DNA of 34,348 bases from an uncultured Eubacteriales bacterium (GTDB taxonomy: Bacteria > Bacillota > Clostridia > Lachnospirales > Lachnospiraceae): NCBI GenBank assembly GCA_900314565.1, contig OMVU01000069.1, positions 1 through 34,348 on the forward strand, given 5' to 3'. The notes below the pieces were generated by a model. It did not search any database. It had not been told where the DNA came from and saw only the letters and a list, made by a program, of their open reading frames with translations. A program made the translations under genes and the position numbers. This document shows, piece after piece, positions 14,957 through 22,973 of the stretch; position 1 is the first letter of the stretch, and the number at the start of each line of letters is the position of its first letter.

Positions 14957-16573
14957 ATGAATATCAAAGCAGCAAAAGAAGAAATCATACGCACCGTCCG
15001 CGCCTACCTGCAGAAGGACGAGCTCGGCACCTATGTGATCCCGCCGGAGCGGCAGCGTCCGGTCCTCCTCATCGGACCGCCCGGGGTCGGCAAGACAGCC
15101 GTCATGCGGCAGATCGCGGAGGAAATGAACATAAATCTCGTCTCCTACACGATCACGCACCACACGCGGCAGAGTGCGATCGGTCTTCCCTTCATCGCAA
15201 GGAAGAGCTATGGGGGAGAAGAGCACGCGATCACGGAATATACGATGAGCGAGATCGTCGCCTCCGTCTATGACCAGATCGAGCGTTCGGGGATCCGGGA
15301 AGGCATCCTGTTCCTTGACGAGATCAACTGTGTGTCCGAGACCCTCGCACCGACAATGCTCCAGTTCCTGCAGTACAAGATGTTCGGGACGCACAAAGTG
15401 CCGGAAGGATTCGTCCTTATCACGGCGGGCAATCCGCCCGAGTATAACCGGTCGGTCCGCGACTTTGATATCGTTACGCTGGACCGCGTGAAGAGGATCG
15501 ATGTCACGGCGGATTTTCCGGTATGGAAGGAATATGCTTATCAGAACGGGATGCACGGAGCGGTCACGGCTTACCTGGAGATCCGGAAGGAGCATTTCTG
15601 CCGGGTCGTGAACGACCCGGACGGCAGGCACTTTGTCACTCCCCGCGCCTGGGAGGACCTGTCAGACTCGCTGCGTGTCTATGAATCCCTCTCTCTGCCG
15701 GTCGGCCGGGAGCTCATCGCCGGCTTTATCCAGGATCCGGAGATCATGAAATCCTTTGCGGTCTACTATGAACTCTGGAATCGCTATCGGACCGTATACC
15801 GGATCCCGGATATCCTCGAAGGGACTGCCTCCGGAGGGGACGAGAGCCTTCGGAACGCAGTATTTGACGAAAAGCTCAGCCTGATCGGACTTCTGGTCTC
15901 TGCGCTCGGCAGCAGGTTCTTGCAGGTCGATACCCGGAAGGAAGTGCAGAGAGAACTTTTCGGCATCGTAAAGAAGATCCGTGATGATCTGAGACGCGAA
16001 CGGGATGCGGAGACAGACGGAACAGGGGACAGCGCTGTCCCTGCGCAGCCGGCCGGCAGACAGGACAGAGCGGCTGCAGCAGCGGGTCTCGAAAACGGCC
16101 GCATGACCGTCCTTGAACGGCTCCGGACAGCGTCCGGGGAGCTTCAGGGGAAGATCGATGCAAAGCGGGCGGCCCGCATGCTTGCCCGCGAGAGGGAGAA
16201 GCGCCTTCTCATGACAGTCCGCGCGCTGGATGAACTTTGTGACGGTCTTGCCCGGGAGGCGAGCGGCGACGCCGCACGGGATTATGCGCTCATGCGGAAC
16301 CGCTTTGCGGAGAGTGAGGCGGAGCGCAGGGCCTTCTCCCTGAAGACGGGACAGGAGCTTGAGAACGCTTTTCATTTTCTGGCGGAGACCTTCGGGGAAG
16401 GTCAGGAGATGGTCATCTTTCTCTCAGAGCTTTCCGCTTCGGTCTATGCGATGAAATTCATACAGGAGTACGGGAGCAGGGAGTATGACCGTCAGAGCAG
16501 GCTGCTTCTGCTGAAGGACCGGAGGCAGGCTCTTCGCGAGGAAATTTTCAGCCTGACGGAGGAGAAGGAGTGA
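14957..16573 (+). CDS. MoxR-type AAA+ ATPase
   Basis: A 538-residue protein. The AAA+ core is at about residues 20-270, with Walker A GPPGVGKT (40-47), Walker B ILFLDEIN (Asp121, Glu122) and a sensor 1 region ITAGNPPEYN. The long C-terminal part (about 330-538) is helical, Arg/Glu-rich and probably coiled coil; it may bind the partner. MoxR ATPases act as chaperones with VWA proteins to mature or remodel complexes, and the DUF2201 VWA gene lies directly upstream. ATG 14957 is preceded by GAAAGGA (14944-14950), right after the 18-bp array. Inclusion in the kinase/LRR/VWA operon is likely, but the 470-bp repeat-filled gap could uncouple its expression. Confidence 0.9.
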   Translation: MNIKAAKEEIIRTVRAYLQKDELGTYVIPPERQRPVLLIGPPGVGKTAVMRQIAEEMNINLVSYTITHHTRQSAIGLPFIARKSYGGEEHAITEYTMSEIVASVYDQIERSGIREGILFLDEINCVSETLAPTMLQFLQYKMFGTHKVPEGFVLITAGNPPEYNRSVRDFDIVTLDRVKRIDVTADFPVWKEYAYQNGMHGAVTAYLEIRKEHFCRVVNDPDGRHFVTPRAWEDLSDSLRVYESLSLPVGRELIAGFIQDPEIMKSFAVYYELWNRYRTVYRIPDILEGTASGGDESLRNAVFDEKLSLIGLLVSALGSRFLQVDTRKEVQRELFGIVKKIRDDLRRERDAETDGTGDSAVPAQPAGRQDRAAAAAGLENGRMTVLERLRTASGELQGKIDAKRAARMLAREREKRLLMTVRALDELCDGLAREASGDAARDYALMRNRFAESEAERRAFSLKTGQELENAFHFLAETFGEGQEMVIFLSELSASVYAMKFIQEYGSREYDRQSRLLLLKDRRQALREEIFSLTEEKE

Positions 16574-16598
16574 ACGGACCGCCACGGAGCGTTCACGC

Positions 16599-16640
16599 GC
16601 TGCACAGGCTCGGCAGGGACGCCCGGGTGTTCCTGAAGGC
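16599..16640. repeat. Possible decayed fragment of the 89-bp hairpin module
   Basis: GGCAGGGACGCCCGGGTGTTC resembles the module end GGCAAGAACGCCGAGGCGTTC with several changes. The match is short and could be chance. Confidence 0.3.
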
Positions 16641-16707
16641 TCAAAATACTTCCGGGAAGGAAAGCGTTCCGCAATTTCCTGCAGCAGCATAAAATTGTAA
16701 GGAATGT

Positions 16708-16736
16708 TTGTAAAATATCCCGGGGCGTTGTATGAT
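16708..16736 (+). promoter_or_regulatory. Sigma-A-like promoter for the GGDEF-EAL gene
   Basis: TTGTAA (16708-16713), a 17-bp spacer and TATGAT (16731-16736), 58 bp upstream of the start codon. No factor site was recognised. Confidence 0.5.
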
Positions 16737-16793
16737 TATAGTGAGTATTTAGGGTAATAGTCTGTATTTTTGCAGATATCCGGGTGGGGGATT

Positions 16794-18494
16794 ATGAAAA
16801 TCACTGAATATACTTACGAAGAAATGCAGCGTTTCCTCGATGTGATGAGCGGTATTTATTCATCGCTTCGACTGGTCGATCCGAGAGAGTGCAGGGAGGT
16901 CCTGCTCATAGGGGACGGGAAGGTCTCTTATGGGGACAGCTGTTTTTCCGTATGGGGGAAGCAGAAGAGATGCGGCAACTGCAGCAGCTATCGCTCCTGG
17001 CAGAGCGGTCAGCGCTTTGTCAAGGAGGAACCGTATGAGGGTGAATTTATCACAGTCCAGTCTGTCCCTGTCCGGGTGCGGCTGGACAGCGGGGAGGTCC
17101 TGAACCTTGTCCTTGAGCTTTTGATGGCTCACGGGGAGGACACCGGAGCCAGAGTCCGTTATGAAAGGGGCTCAGGATCCGCGGAAGAGGAAATCTATGC
17201 AGACCATGCGGTCACACACGACCTCCTGACAAGACTTTACAACAGGGAAGGCTTTTACATGGCGGTCCGCCGCGAGCTTGCGGATCATCCTGTGGAACCC
17301 TGGCTCATCCTTGTCGTCAATATACGCCATTTCAAGCTTCTGAACAGTCTGTTCGGGAAGGAGAAGGGCAATGAAGTCCTTCTTGATATCTCTTCCGCGC
17401 TCAGCACGAGATGCGGGAAGGGGGCAGTCTGCGGAAGGCTGGAGAGTGACCATTTTGCAGTCTGCATGCATAAGTATGAGTTCAACGAGAGACGCATGTC
17501 CCGGATGATCAGGGATATTGAGAACCGATTTGAAAGCAGCGTCTTCAGCCTGCACATACACATGGGCGTGTATGAAGTCACAGACCGCGCGATTGCGGTA
17601 TCTGCCATGTGCGACCGCGCGAATCTGGCGATTCGATCTATTGAGAACAGCAGTGAGCGGAGCATTGCATTTTTTACGGAGGAAATGCTCTCGGAAATGC
17701 TGAAAGAGCAGCGGGTCGTAAGCAGCTTTGAGAAAGCGATCGGCACGAAACAGATCAAGCTGTTCCTGCAGCCGGTCTTTGATCTTGAAGGAAATGCGGT
17801 CGGCGCCGAGGCCAGAGCGCGCTGGGTCAAATCGAACGGGGAGACGCTCAAGCCTGACGATTTCAGAGAAATTCTGGAAAAGACGGAGCTGATCGCCCGA
17901 CTTGACGAGAGCGTCTGGGAGCTGGCGATCAAAATGCTCCATATCTGGAAGGAACGCGGACGGGATGATATTCAGATCGCGGTCAAGATCTCCGGGCAGG
18001 ATTTCTTCTATATTGATGTCGCGAGATCCATCACCAACATGGCGCACTGGTATAACGTAAGTCCTGAAAATCTTCATCTTGATATCACCGGTATGGCGCT
18101 GCTTGCCGGTTACAGAGAAATTCTCAAGTCGATCAGCCGCCTGCGCCGGGAAGGCTTCAGTGTGGGGATCGACGAGTTCGGAGCCGGATTTACATCCCTC
18201 GGGATCTTAAGGGACGTGAAAGCGGACCGGCTGAGGCTGAATATGGATTTCATCGAGGGCGGTGAGATCGGTTATCGCGGCGAGATCATCCTCAATTCGA
18301 TCGTTGGCCTCGGGCGGGAGCTCGGTATGAAGGTCCTTGCAAGCGGCGTGGAAAATGAAGAGCAGAGAGAACTCCTTACGGAGATGGGGTGCAACCTGTT
18401 CGAGGGATCTCTTTTTGCAGACCCGATGACAGCCAACGAGTTCGAGAAAAAGTATGTAGGGAAGCAGGAACCCCGGGCTGCGGAGCTTTCCTGA
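16794..18494 (+). CDS. Degenerate GGDEF-EAL protein with N-terminal Cys-containing sensor region
   Basis: A 566-residue soluble protein. Residues 1-125 form a PAS-like or otherwise unknown sensor with Cys50, Cys60 and Cys63 (RCGNC), a possible metal or redox site. The GGDEF fold (about 138-300) is recognisable (HDLLTRLYNREGF), but the signature is ESDHF (217-221) and no RxxD inhibitory site is seen. The EAL fold (about 305-550) has EAR (339-341) instead of EAL, DEFG (460-463) for DDFG, LNMDF for the K-x-D site and ASGVEN for AEGVET. Cyclic-di-GMP synthesis is very unlikely and hydrolysis unlikely. A binding or scaffold role is inferred. The start is ATG after GGGTGGGGG. A STAS gene lies 95 bp downstream with its own promoter. 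Confidence 0.88.
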   Translation: MKITEYTYEEMQRFLDVMSGIYSSLRLVDPRECREVLLIGDGKVSYGDSCFSVWGKQKRCGNCSSYRSWQSGQRFVKEEPYEGEFITVQSVPVRVRLDSGEVLNLVLELLMAHGEDTGARVRYERGSGSAEEEIYADHAVTHDLLTRLYNREGFYMAVRRELADHPVEPWLILVVNIRHFKLLNSLFGKEKGNEVLLDISSALSTRCGKGAVCGRLESDHFAVCMHKYEFNERRMSRMIRDIENRFESSVFSLHIHMGVYEVTDRAIAVSAMCDRANLAIRSIENSSERSIAFFTEEMLSEMLKEQRVVSSFEKAIGTKQIKLFLQPVFDLEGNAVGAEARARWVKSNGETLKPDDFREILEKTELIARLDESVWELAIKMLHIWKERGRDDIQIAVKISGQDFFYIDVARSITNMAHWYNVSPENLHLDITGMALLAGYREILKSISRLRREGFSVGIDEFGAGFTSLGILRDVKADRLRLNMDFIEGGEIGYRGEIILNSIVGLGRELGMKVLASGVENEEQRELLTEMGCNLFEGSLFADPMTANEFEKKYVGKQEPRAAELS

Positions 18495-18526
18495 GAAGGG
18501 CAGCATATTTTTTACCCGAAAGAGGT

Positions 18527-18554
18527 TTGCAAATTCTGTAAAACAAGGTATACT
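18527..18554 (+). promoter_or_regulatory. Sigma-A-like promoter for the STAS gene
   Basis: TTGCAA (18527-18532), a 16-bp spacer and TATACT (18549-18554). The start codon is 35 bp further on, after TGGAGG at 18577-18582. Confidence 0.6.
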
Positions 18555-18588
18555 TTAATAGAATCATATACTGATATGGAGGTTCATC

Positions 18589-18885
18589 ATGACGATAAAG
18601 AAGACCGTTGAAGGCGGAAAACTTATAATTGCTCCGGAAGGAAGACTTGATACAATGACATCACCGCAGCTCGATGCGGAACTCGACAATTCCATTAAGG
18701 GCGTAAGCGAGCTCGTATTTGATTTTGCGGGTCTGGATTATATTTCATCCGCAGGGCTTCGTGTTCTTCTTAAAGCCCAGAAGGTTATGAACAGACAGGG
18801 AAGCATGGTCATTCGCAATGTCAGCGATGAAATTCGTGATATTTTTGATGTGACAGGATTCCTGGATATCATGACGATCGAATAA
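18589..18885 (+). CDS. STAS domain protein (anti-sigma factor antagonist-like)
   Basis: A 98-residue single-domain protein of the SpoIIAA/RsbV type. It has the family strand-helix pattern with LVFDFAGLDYISSAGLRVLL. Ser53/Ser54 in YISSAGL occupy the position phosphorylated by anti-sigma kinases in this family. Classic members, when unphosphorylated, bind an anti-sigma factor and free a sigma factor. No anti-sigma kinase or PP2C phosphatase gene is adjacent. Instead the flanking genes are a degenerate GGDEF-EAL protein and a response regulator, so partners must lie elsewhere or be unusual. Confidence 0.92.
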   Translation: MTIKKTVEGGKLIIAPEGRLDTMTSPQLDAELDNSIKGVSELVFDFAGLDYISSAGLRVLLKAQKVMNRQGSMVIRNVSDEIRDIFDVTGFLDIMTIE

Positions 18886-19020
18886 AGAAGCGATCATGTA
18901 CATGGAGCAGGAAGGCTGCGGTATCGGCTACAGGATGACCGATACAGCAGCCTTTTCATCGTGCAGACAGATCGATATCCGGAGAGCAGCCTGTGCGATA
19001 TGCTTAAGGGGGTGTTTTCG

Positions 19021-19815
19021 TTGGTGATTTTTGCTGTTGACGACGAGCGTCTCGCTCTGGAAAGCCTGATCGGCGCAGTCAGAAAATGTGTTCCTGACGC
19101 TGAAATATACGGATTCCGAAAGGCCTCCGAGGCCATCGAAGGCGCACAGGAGAAAAAAGCCGACATTGCATTTCTGGACATTGAAATGCGGGAGACGAAC
19201 GGAATCTCTCTCGCGGACGCACTTATTGAGCTCAATCCGAAAATCAACATCATTTTTACGACGGGATACAGCGAGTATGCCGGCAAAGCCTTTGAGCTGC
19301 ATGCAAGCGGGTATATTCTGAAGCCTGTCACGGTGGAGAAAGTAAAAAACGAACTGATGCATCTTCGCTATGAATCAGAGGAAAGCGGGAGCAGCAGGCT
19401 CTTTGTGAGGGCGTTCGGAAACTTTGAAGTCTATCAGAACGGCATACCGTTACGTTTTCAGTACAATAAAACGAAGGAGCTCTTCGCATATCTGATCGAC
19501 CGGAAGGGAGCGGTCTGTTCGCTCGAGGAGATCGCAGCTGTTCTCTGGGAAGACGATGATTCGGGCAAAAGTCATATTTCCTACCTCAAGAATATGCGGA
19601 TGGATCTGATCTCTACGCTCAAAAAGCAGGAGGCGGATGATGTGATCCTGCGGACAAGAGGAGGGCTTGCGGTCATTACCGAAAAACTGGACTGTGATTA
19701 CTTCTATTATCTGGAGCACGGCAATGACGGGAACCGGTCATACCGGTACACCGGCGAATATATGACCCAGTACAGCTGGGGAGAATATACACACGGGCAG
19801 CTGGAGAGGATCTGA
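19021..19815 (+). CDS. Response regulator with SARP-like winged-helix output domain
   Basis: A 264-residue protein. The REC domain spans residues 1-115: acidic pair Asp7/Asp8, phospho-acceptor Asp53 (FLDIEM), Thr80/Thr81 and Lys101 (ILKPV). The output part at about 127-225 opens with VRAFGNFEVYQNG, then NKTKELFAYLIDRKG and a winged-helix pattern. That is the DNA-binding module of SARP/AfsR-like regulators without a large BTAD domain. I chose TTG 19021 because AAGGGGGTG lies 6 bp upstream; GTG 19024 is an equal option. Longer readings from 18961 lack a site. No kinase gene is adjacent; the LytS-type kinase at 10718 is one possible partner. Confidence 0.87.
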   Translation: MVIFAVDDERLALESLIGAVRKCVPDAEIYGFRKASEAIEGAQEKKADIAFLDIEMRETNGISLADALIELNPKINIIFTTGYSEYAGKAFELHASGYILKPVTVEKVKNELMHLRYESEESGSSRLFVRAFGNFEVYQNGIPLRFQYNKTKELFAYLIDRKGAVCSLEEIAAVLWEDDDSGKSHISYLKNMRMDLISTLKKQEADDVILRTRGGLAVITEKLDCDYFYYLEHGNDGNRSYRYTGEYMTQYSWGEYTHGQLERI

Positions 19816-19947
19816 GAAGCCTGTACGGAAGCTGCCGTACTGTGCGCGGTGCGAGCATGGAGCATAAGCGGAATGCTGCAGGCATCGCCGGGCAGGCCGG
19901 AATTTCAAAAGGGGAATAGCCCGCCTGTCGAAAGGATCGTATAAAGT

Positions 19948-20679
19948 ATGGAGATAGAAAGATATAAGGCGGTCATATTTGATCTTGACGGAACGTTATA
20001 TGACTATCAGAAGGCGGACGGTGCAGGAGTGGATGCCGTGAACCGCTATGCGGCGGAGCATTTCGGACTGACTGAAGAGGAGACGAAGCGCGGTGTGCGC
20101 GAAGCGATGGCCGAGGCGAATGCAAGGATCGGCCAAAAGACCGCGTCCACACACAATCGGCTGATCAGATATCAGGTCTTCTGTGAACTGCACGGGTACC
20201 CTGTCTGGCCGCATGCGCTCCATATGGCGTACGCTTACTGGAATACATTTCTTGAAAATATGGATCTGGATCCGGATGTCCCGGCACTTTTTGCCGCACT
20301 GAAAAAAGCGGGTGTTCAGACCGGTCTCGGGACCAATATGACATCCTTTATTCAGTACAGAAAGCTTGAAGTCCTTGGAATCGCCGGGGCATTTGATTTT
20401 GTCGTGATGAGCGAGGAAGCCGGTCTGGAGAAGCCGGACCCTGCGTTCTTCGCGCTCTGCGCGGCAAAGGCAGGGGCGGAGCCCCGGCAGTGTATCTTCA
20501 TCGGCGACAACCATCCGATGGATTATCTCGGCGCAAAAAACGCAGGGATGTACGGCATCTGGAGGCATCTGGACCGCCGGATCCCGGAGGGGACGCCCGA
20601 GGAGGAGACGGTAGGAGAGTACAGATCCTGTCTTCTGCCGTCGGGGATCCGATTCGGGAACGCATTCATCCCGTACTGA
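19948..20679 (+). CDS. HAD-superfamily hydrolase, YjjG-like phosphatase
   Basis: A 243-residue cytoplasmic phosphatase. Motif I is FDLDGTLYDY (nucleophile Asp12, acid Asp14), motif II is GLGTNMT, the motif III Lys is in EKPDPAFF, and motif IV is FIGDNHPMDYLGAKNAGM. The helical cap after motif I makes it a subclass I HAD such as the YjjG nucleotidase. The substrate cannot be assigned from sequence. The start is ATG with AAAGGA about 12 bp upstream. It is a single gene between the response regulator and the sigma factor. Confidence 0.9.
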   Translation: MEIERYKAVIFDLDGTLYDYQKADGAGVDAVNRYAAEHFGLTEEETKRGVREAMAEANARIGQKTASTHNRLIRYQVFCELHGYPVWPHALHMAYAYWNTFLENMDLDPDVPALFAALKKAGVQTGLGTNMTSFIQYRKLEVLGIAGAFDFVVMSEEAGLEKPDPAFFALCAAKAGAEPRQCIFIGDNHPMDYLGAKNAGMYGIWRHLDRRIPEGTPEEETVGEYRSCLLPSGIRFGNAFIPY

Positions 20680-20788
20680 TTCTTTAAAAGAAATGCCGTT
20701 TGTGGTATCATAAAAGGCAGCATTTGGATTACTGAAAATAATCTTCCGGAGAGACAGCTCTTCGGATTCATGATATGGAGGAGAGCAT

Positions 20789-21280
20789 ATGCCTTCAAAA
20801 GTCATTGGGAAAGAGGAACTTTATATTGAGTATGCGGATAAGGTCATGGGCTATATCCGCTCCAAGATCACAAATCAGGCTGATGCAGAGGATCTTCATT
20901 CTACTGTGTTTCTCAAGATCTATCAGAAGTTTGATACGTTTGATCAGACAAAGGCATCCGTCTCGACCTGGATCTATACAATTACGAAGAATACGGTGAC
21001 AGATTTCTTCCGCACACGCCATGTCCACAGTGAGATCGAGGAGGATATCCTCGATGAGGGGGATGAATATCAGGGGATCCTCGATGAGGAAACACTGAAT
21101 GAGCTTGCGGACGCGCTTGAGAAGCTTCCGCAGAGGGAGAGAGATCTGATCATCCTGCACTATTATACGGGACTTACCCTGAAGGAAGTCGCTGTCAAGA
21201 TGAGCATGTCCTACAGCAACACAAAGCTGGTCCACAATAAGGCGCTCATGCTTCTTCGGAATCGGATGGATATTGACTGA
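20789..21280 (+). CDS. ECF-type sigma-70 family RNA polymerase sigma factor
   Basis: A 163-residue protein. Region 2 is at about residues 8-75 (ADAEDLHSTVFLKIYQKFDTFD, then STWIYTITKNTVTDFFR). Region 4 is at about 105-160 (LEKLPQRERDLIILHYYTGLTLKEVAVKMSMS). There is no sigma region 1 or 3, which is the ECF layout. ATG 20789 follows TGGAGGAGAG. No anti-sigma gene with a membrane segment follows. The next gene, 125 bp on, encodes a 66-residue leader-like protein. The acidic insert EEDILDEGDEYQGILDEE between the domains is long and negatively charged. Confidence 0.92.
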   Translation: MPSKVIGKEELYIEYADKVMGYIRSKITNQADAEDLHSTVFLKIYQKFDTFDQTKASVSTWIYTITKNTVTDFFRTRHVHSEIEEDILDEGDEYQGILDEETLNELADALEKLPQRERDLIILHYYTGLTLKEVAVKMSMSYSNTKLVHNKALMLLRNRMDID

Positions 21281-21405
21281 AAATACGCTCTGAATAAGTT
21301 TTGAGATTTTTTGGCCCCCTGCCTTTAAGCTTCGTATAAATAGACAGAAAGGCAAACAACAACACACTTTGTTGAAGATAGATAAGAATAAAAGGAGAGA
21401 GCGTC

Positions 21406-21606
21406 ATGTCCAAGAATTTAAAACATCTTTTTGATTTTCAGAAGTTTGAAGGCAACAGCCGTCTGTCCAGCATGATCGCTGAGACGGAGAGCCGCTACGG
21501 AGTGGGAATGAGCCACAATCTGGAGCTTTCAGATGACGAACTGACACTTGTCAGCGCAGCAGGCAATACGGATATCATGAAGGACGACAAGGACTTCTGG
21601 AACTGA
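21406..21606 (+). CDS. Small leader-like protein downstream of ECF sigma factor
   Basis: A 66-residue protein, well supported by AAAGGAGAGAG before its ATG. The N-terminal half is charged (SKNLKHLFDFQKFEGN). The C-terminal half contains LELSDDELTLVSAAG, which resembles the leader end of ribosomally made peptides (ELSDEEL..V.GG), followed by NTDIMKDDKDFWN. No modification enzyme, protease or transporter gene lies nearby, so a RiPP precursor is unproven. It could also be a small regulator of the sigma factor. Two small hairpins precede it: TGCCTTT/AAAGGCA (21320-21354) and CAACAA/TTGTTG (21357-21374). The 21607-21840 stretch is AT-rich and shows no gene. Confidence 0.7.
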   Translation: MSKNLKHLFDFQKFEGNSRLSSMIAETESRYGVGMSHNLELSDDELTLVSAAGNTDIMKDDKDFWN

Positions 21607-21860
21607 AATACAGGAAGATCAAAAAGCAAAGATTTTAGGTACAGAATATAAATAATTAAGACAGAGTAACATTTAGGAACCGAATTAGAACAGATAAAAA
21701 AAGATTCAGGAACTGAACATGGACCGCAGCGGGATGCAGGCAGCACCGCTGCAGCGGACCGGAACCTGGGAACAGGAGACCGGATACTGAAAAACTGAGT
21801 ACAGAAAGAAAGAACATTGGAATTACTTTAAGAAAGTAAATGGGAACAGAAGAAAAGAAG

Positions 21861-21893
21861 AGGGCTCTGCGCAGATGCGCGGAGCCCTGTTTT
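21861..21893. terminator. Bidirectional terminator between the small protein and the mraY-like gene
   Basis: The stem AGGGCTCTGCGC/GCGCGGAGCCCT (21861-21888) is followed by GTTTTC on the plus strand and by CTTCTTTTCTTC on the minus strand. It separates convergent transcripts. Confidence 0.85.
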
Positions 21894-21902
21894 CGATTCC
21901 TG

Positions 21903-22856
21903 TCATACAAAGAAGAAATAAAAGGCGACGGCCAGCAGGATCTGGATGATCGTCAGACGGACAACGACCTGCGTATCAGACCAGCCGTTCACCTTCCGGA
22001 GCTGATCGTGCAGCGGGAACCTTGTATTTTTGAAGATCGCGATCTTCAGGAAGCGGAGCAGGAATACTTTTACGAGCCCGAGCCCGCCGTCAATGATGAA
22101 GACCAGCGAAAGGATCAGGAAACTCAGCGGATGACCGGACTTCATCGCGAGAAGTGCAATGAAAAATCCGAAGGTGCGCGAGCCCGCATCTCCCATGAGC
22201 ATGCTGCTCGGTGACGAGTTGAAGAGCAGATATGCGCCGATGACCGCAGCCATCACACAGCTGTACCCTGCATACTCCCGCATGCTGTCCCTGAAGATCA
22301 GGGCGTAGGACAGGATAATGCAGATCGTAACGGTTCCGCACAGGCCGTCCACACCGTCCGAGCAGTTCGTCACGTTGATCGCAGTCCAGATCAGAATGAT
22401 CCCCAATATGAAATAGACCGGAGCCGGAAGAGCAATGCTCCAGCTCAGGATATGAATTTCAGGAGAATCATTCATGAGGAAGGTGACCATCGTGGCGACC
22501 GAGATCACCAGATCGATGAATCCTTTTTTGTAATCGCTCCACGGCGTTTCAGCCGCGTCATCGAAGTAACCGCTGAGCATGATCAGGATGATCAGGACAC
22601 AGTAGATCAGATATTCGATCGTCGAGTGCAGGATCAGCACGGAGACGATCGCGTAGGATGCTGTCAGGACCAGGCCGACCCCGCGCAGCTTTCCTTTTGA
22701 AAGAGCTCCGTTTATGGCGTATGCCCGCCCGTGGTCTCGGGGCAGGAACGGAAACGGACGCAGGAGCAGGATCCAGGTCAGAAGGAATGCGATGAGCGAT
22801 GCCAGAATAATGACCTGTCCTTCGCTTAGAATAGTTGAGAACAAAAAATGCAGCAT
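21903..22856 (-). CDS. Divergent MraY-like phosphoglycosyl transferase
   Basis: A 317-residue polytopic membrane protein of the MraY/WecA superfamily with about ten hydrophobic segments. Conserved acidic sites are GYFDDA (after helix 3), TNCSDGVDGLCG and MGDAGSRTFG. The late cytoplasmic loop, HHH in classical MraY, reads PLHDQLRKVNGWSDTQVV. Members transfer a phospho-sugar from a UDP donor to a polyprenyl phosphate, in MraY making lipid I. The gene lies outside a dcw cluster, so it may be a clade-specific MraY or a paralogue for another polymer. The only in-frame start lacks an adjacent ribosome site; see the hairpin entry. It follows carB at 117 bp. Confidence 0.82.
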   Translation of the reverse strand: MLHFLFSTILSEGQVIILASLIAFLLTWILLLRPFPFLPRDHGRAYAINGALSKGKLRGVGLVLTASYAIVSVLILHSTIEYLIYCVLIILIMLSGYFDDAAETPWSDYKKGFIDLVISVATMVTFLMNDSPEIHILSWSIALPAPVYFILGIILIWTAINVTNCSDGVDGLCGTVTICIILSYALIFRDSMREYAGYSCVMAAVIGAYLLFNSSPSSMLMGDAGSRTFGFFIALLAMKSGHPLSFLILSLVFIIDGGLGLVKVFLLRFLKIAIFKNTRFPLHDQLRKVNGWSDTQVVVRLTIIQILLAVAFYFFFV

Positions 22857-22889
22857 TTTAATGTGACAGCAGAAGCTGTCTCCCCCTTT
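22857..22889 (-). promoter_or_regulatory. Ribosome site separated from start codon by a hairpin (mraY-like gene)
   Basis: On the minus strand AAAGGGGGA (22889-22881) is followed by the perfect stem-loop GACAGC-TTCT-GCTGTC (22880-22865), then ACATTAAA and the ATG at 22856. Unfolded, the spacing is about 24 nt, too long. With the stem folded it becomes about 8 nt, a normal distance. No alternative in-frame start was found. Confidence 0.6.
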
Positions 22890-22902
22890 GGTAAGAAATC
22901 AG

Positions 22903-22933
22903 GAATGCCCCGGCAGTTCTGCCGGAGGCATTC
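22903..22933 (-). terminator. Hairpin between carB and mraY-like gene
   Basis: Arms GAATGCC.CGGCAG and CTGCCG.AGGCATTC form a strong stem with a 2-nt loop. On the minus strand it is followed by CTGATTTCTT, only a weak T-run. It may cause partial termination or processing between the two genes. Confidence 0.45.
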
Positions 22934-22973
22934 ATTGTTGGTCACGCGGATGCCCAAAGGGCATTATACGTTT

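Noticed and set aside
14779-14994. A minus-strand frame with VTGNYS repeats
   Set aside because: The peptide repeat only reflects the 18-bp DNA array. There is no ribosome site, and it runs into the MoxR gene.
21333-21340. CGTATAAA as a shared ECF -10 element (also at 29244 and 19938)
   Set aside because: No consistent -35 sequence was found at the right distance, and the 19938 copy is only 8 bp before a start codon, so chance is likely.
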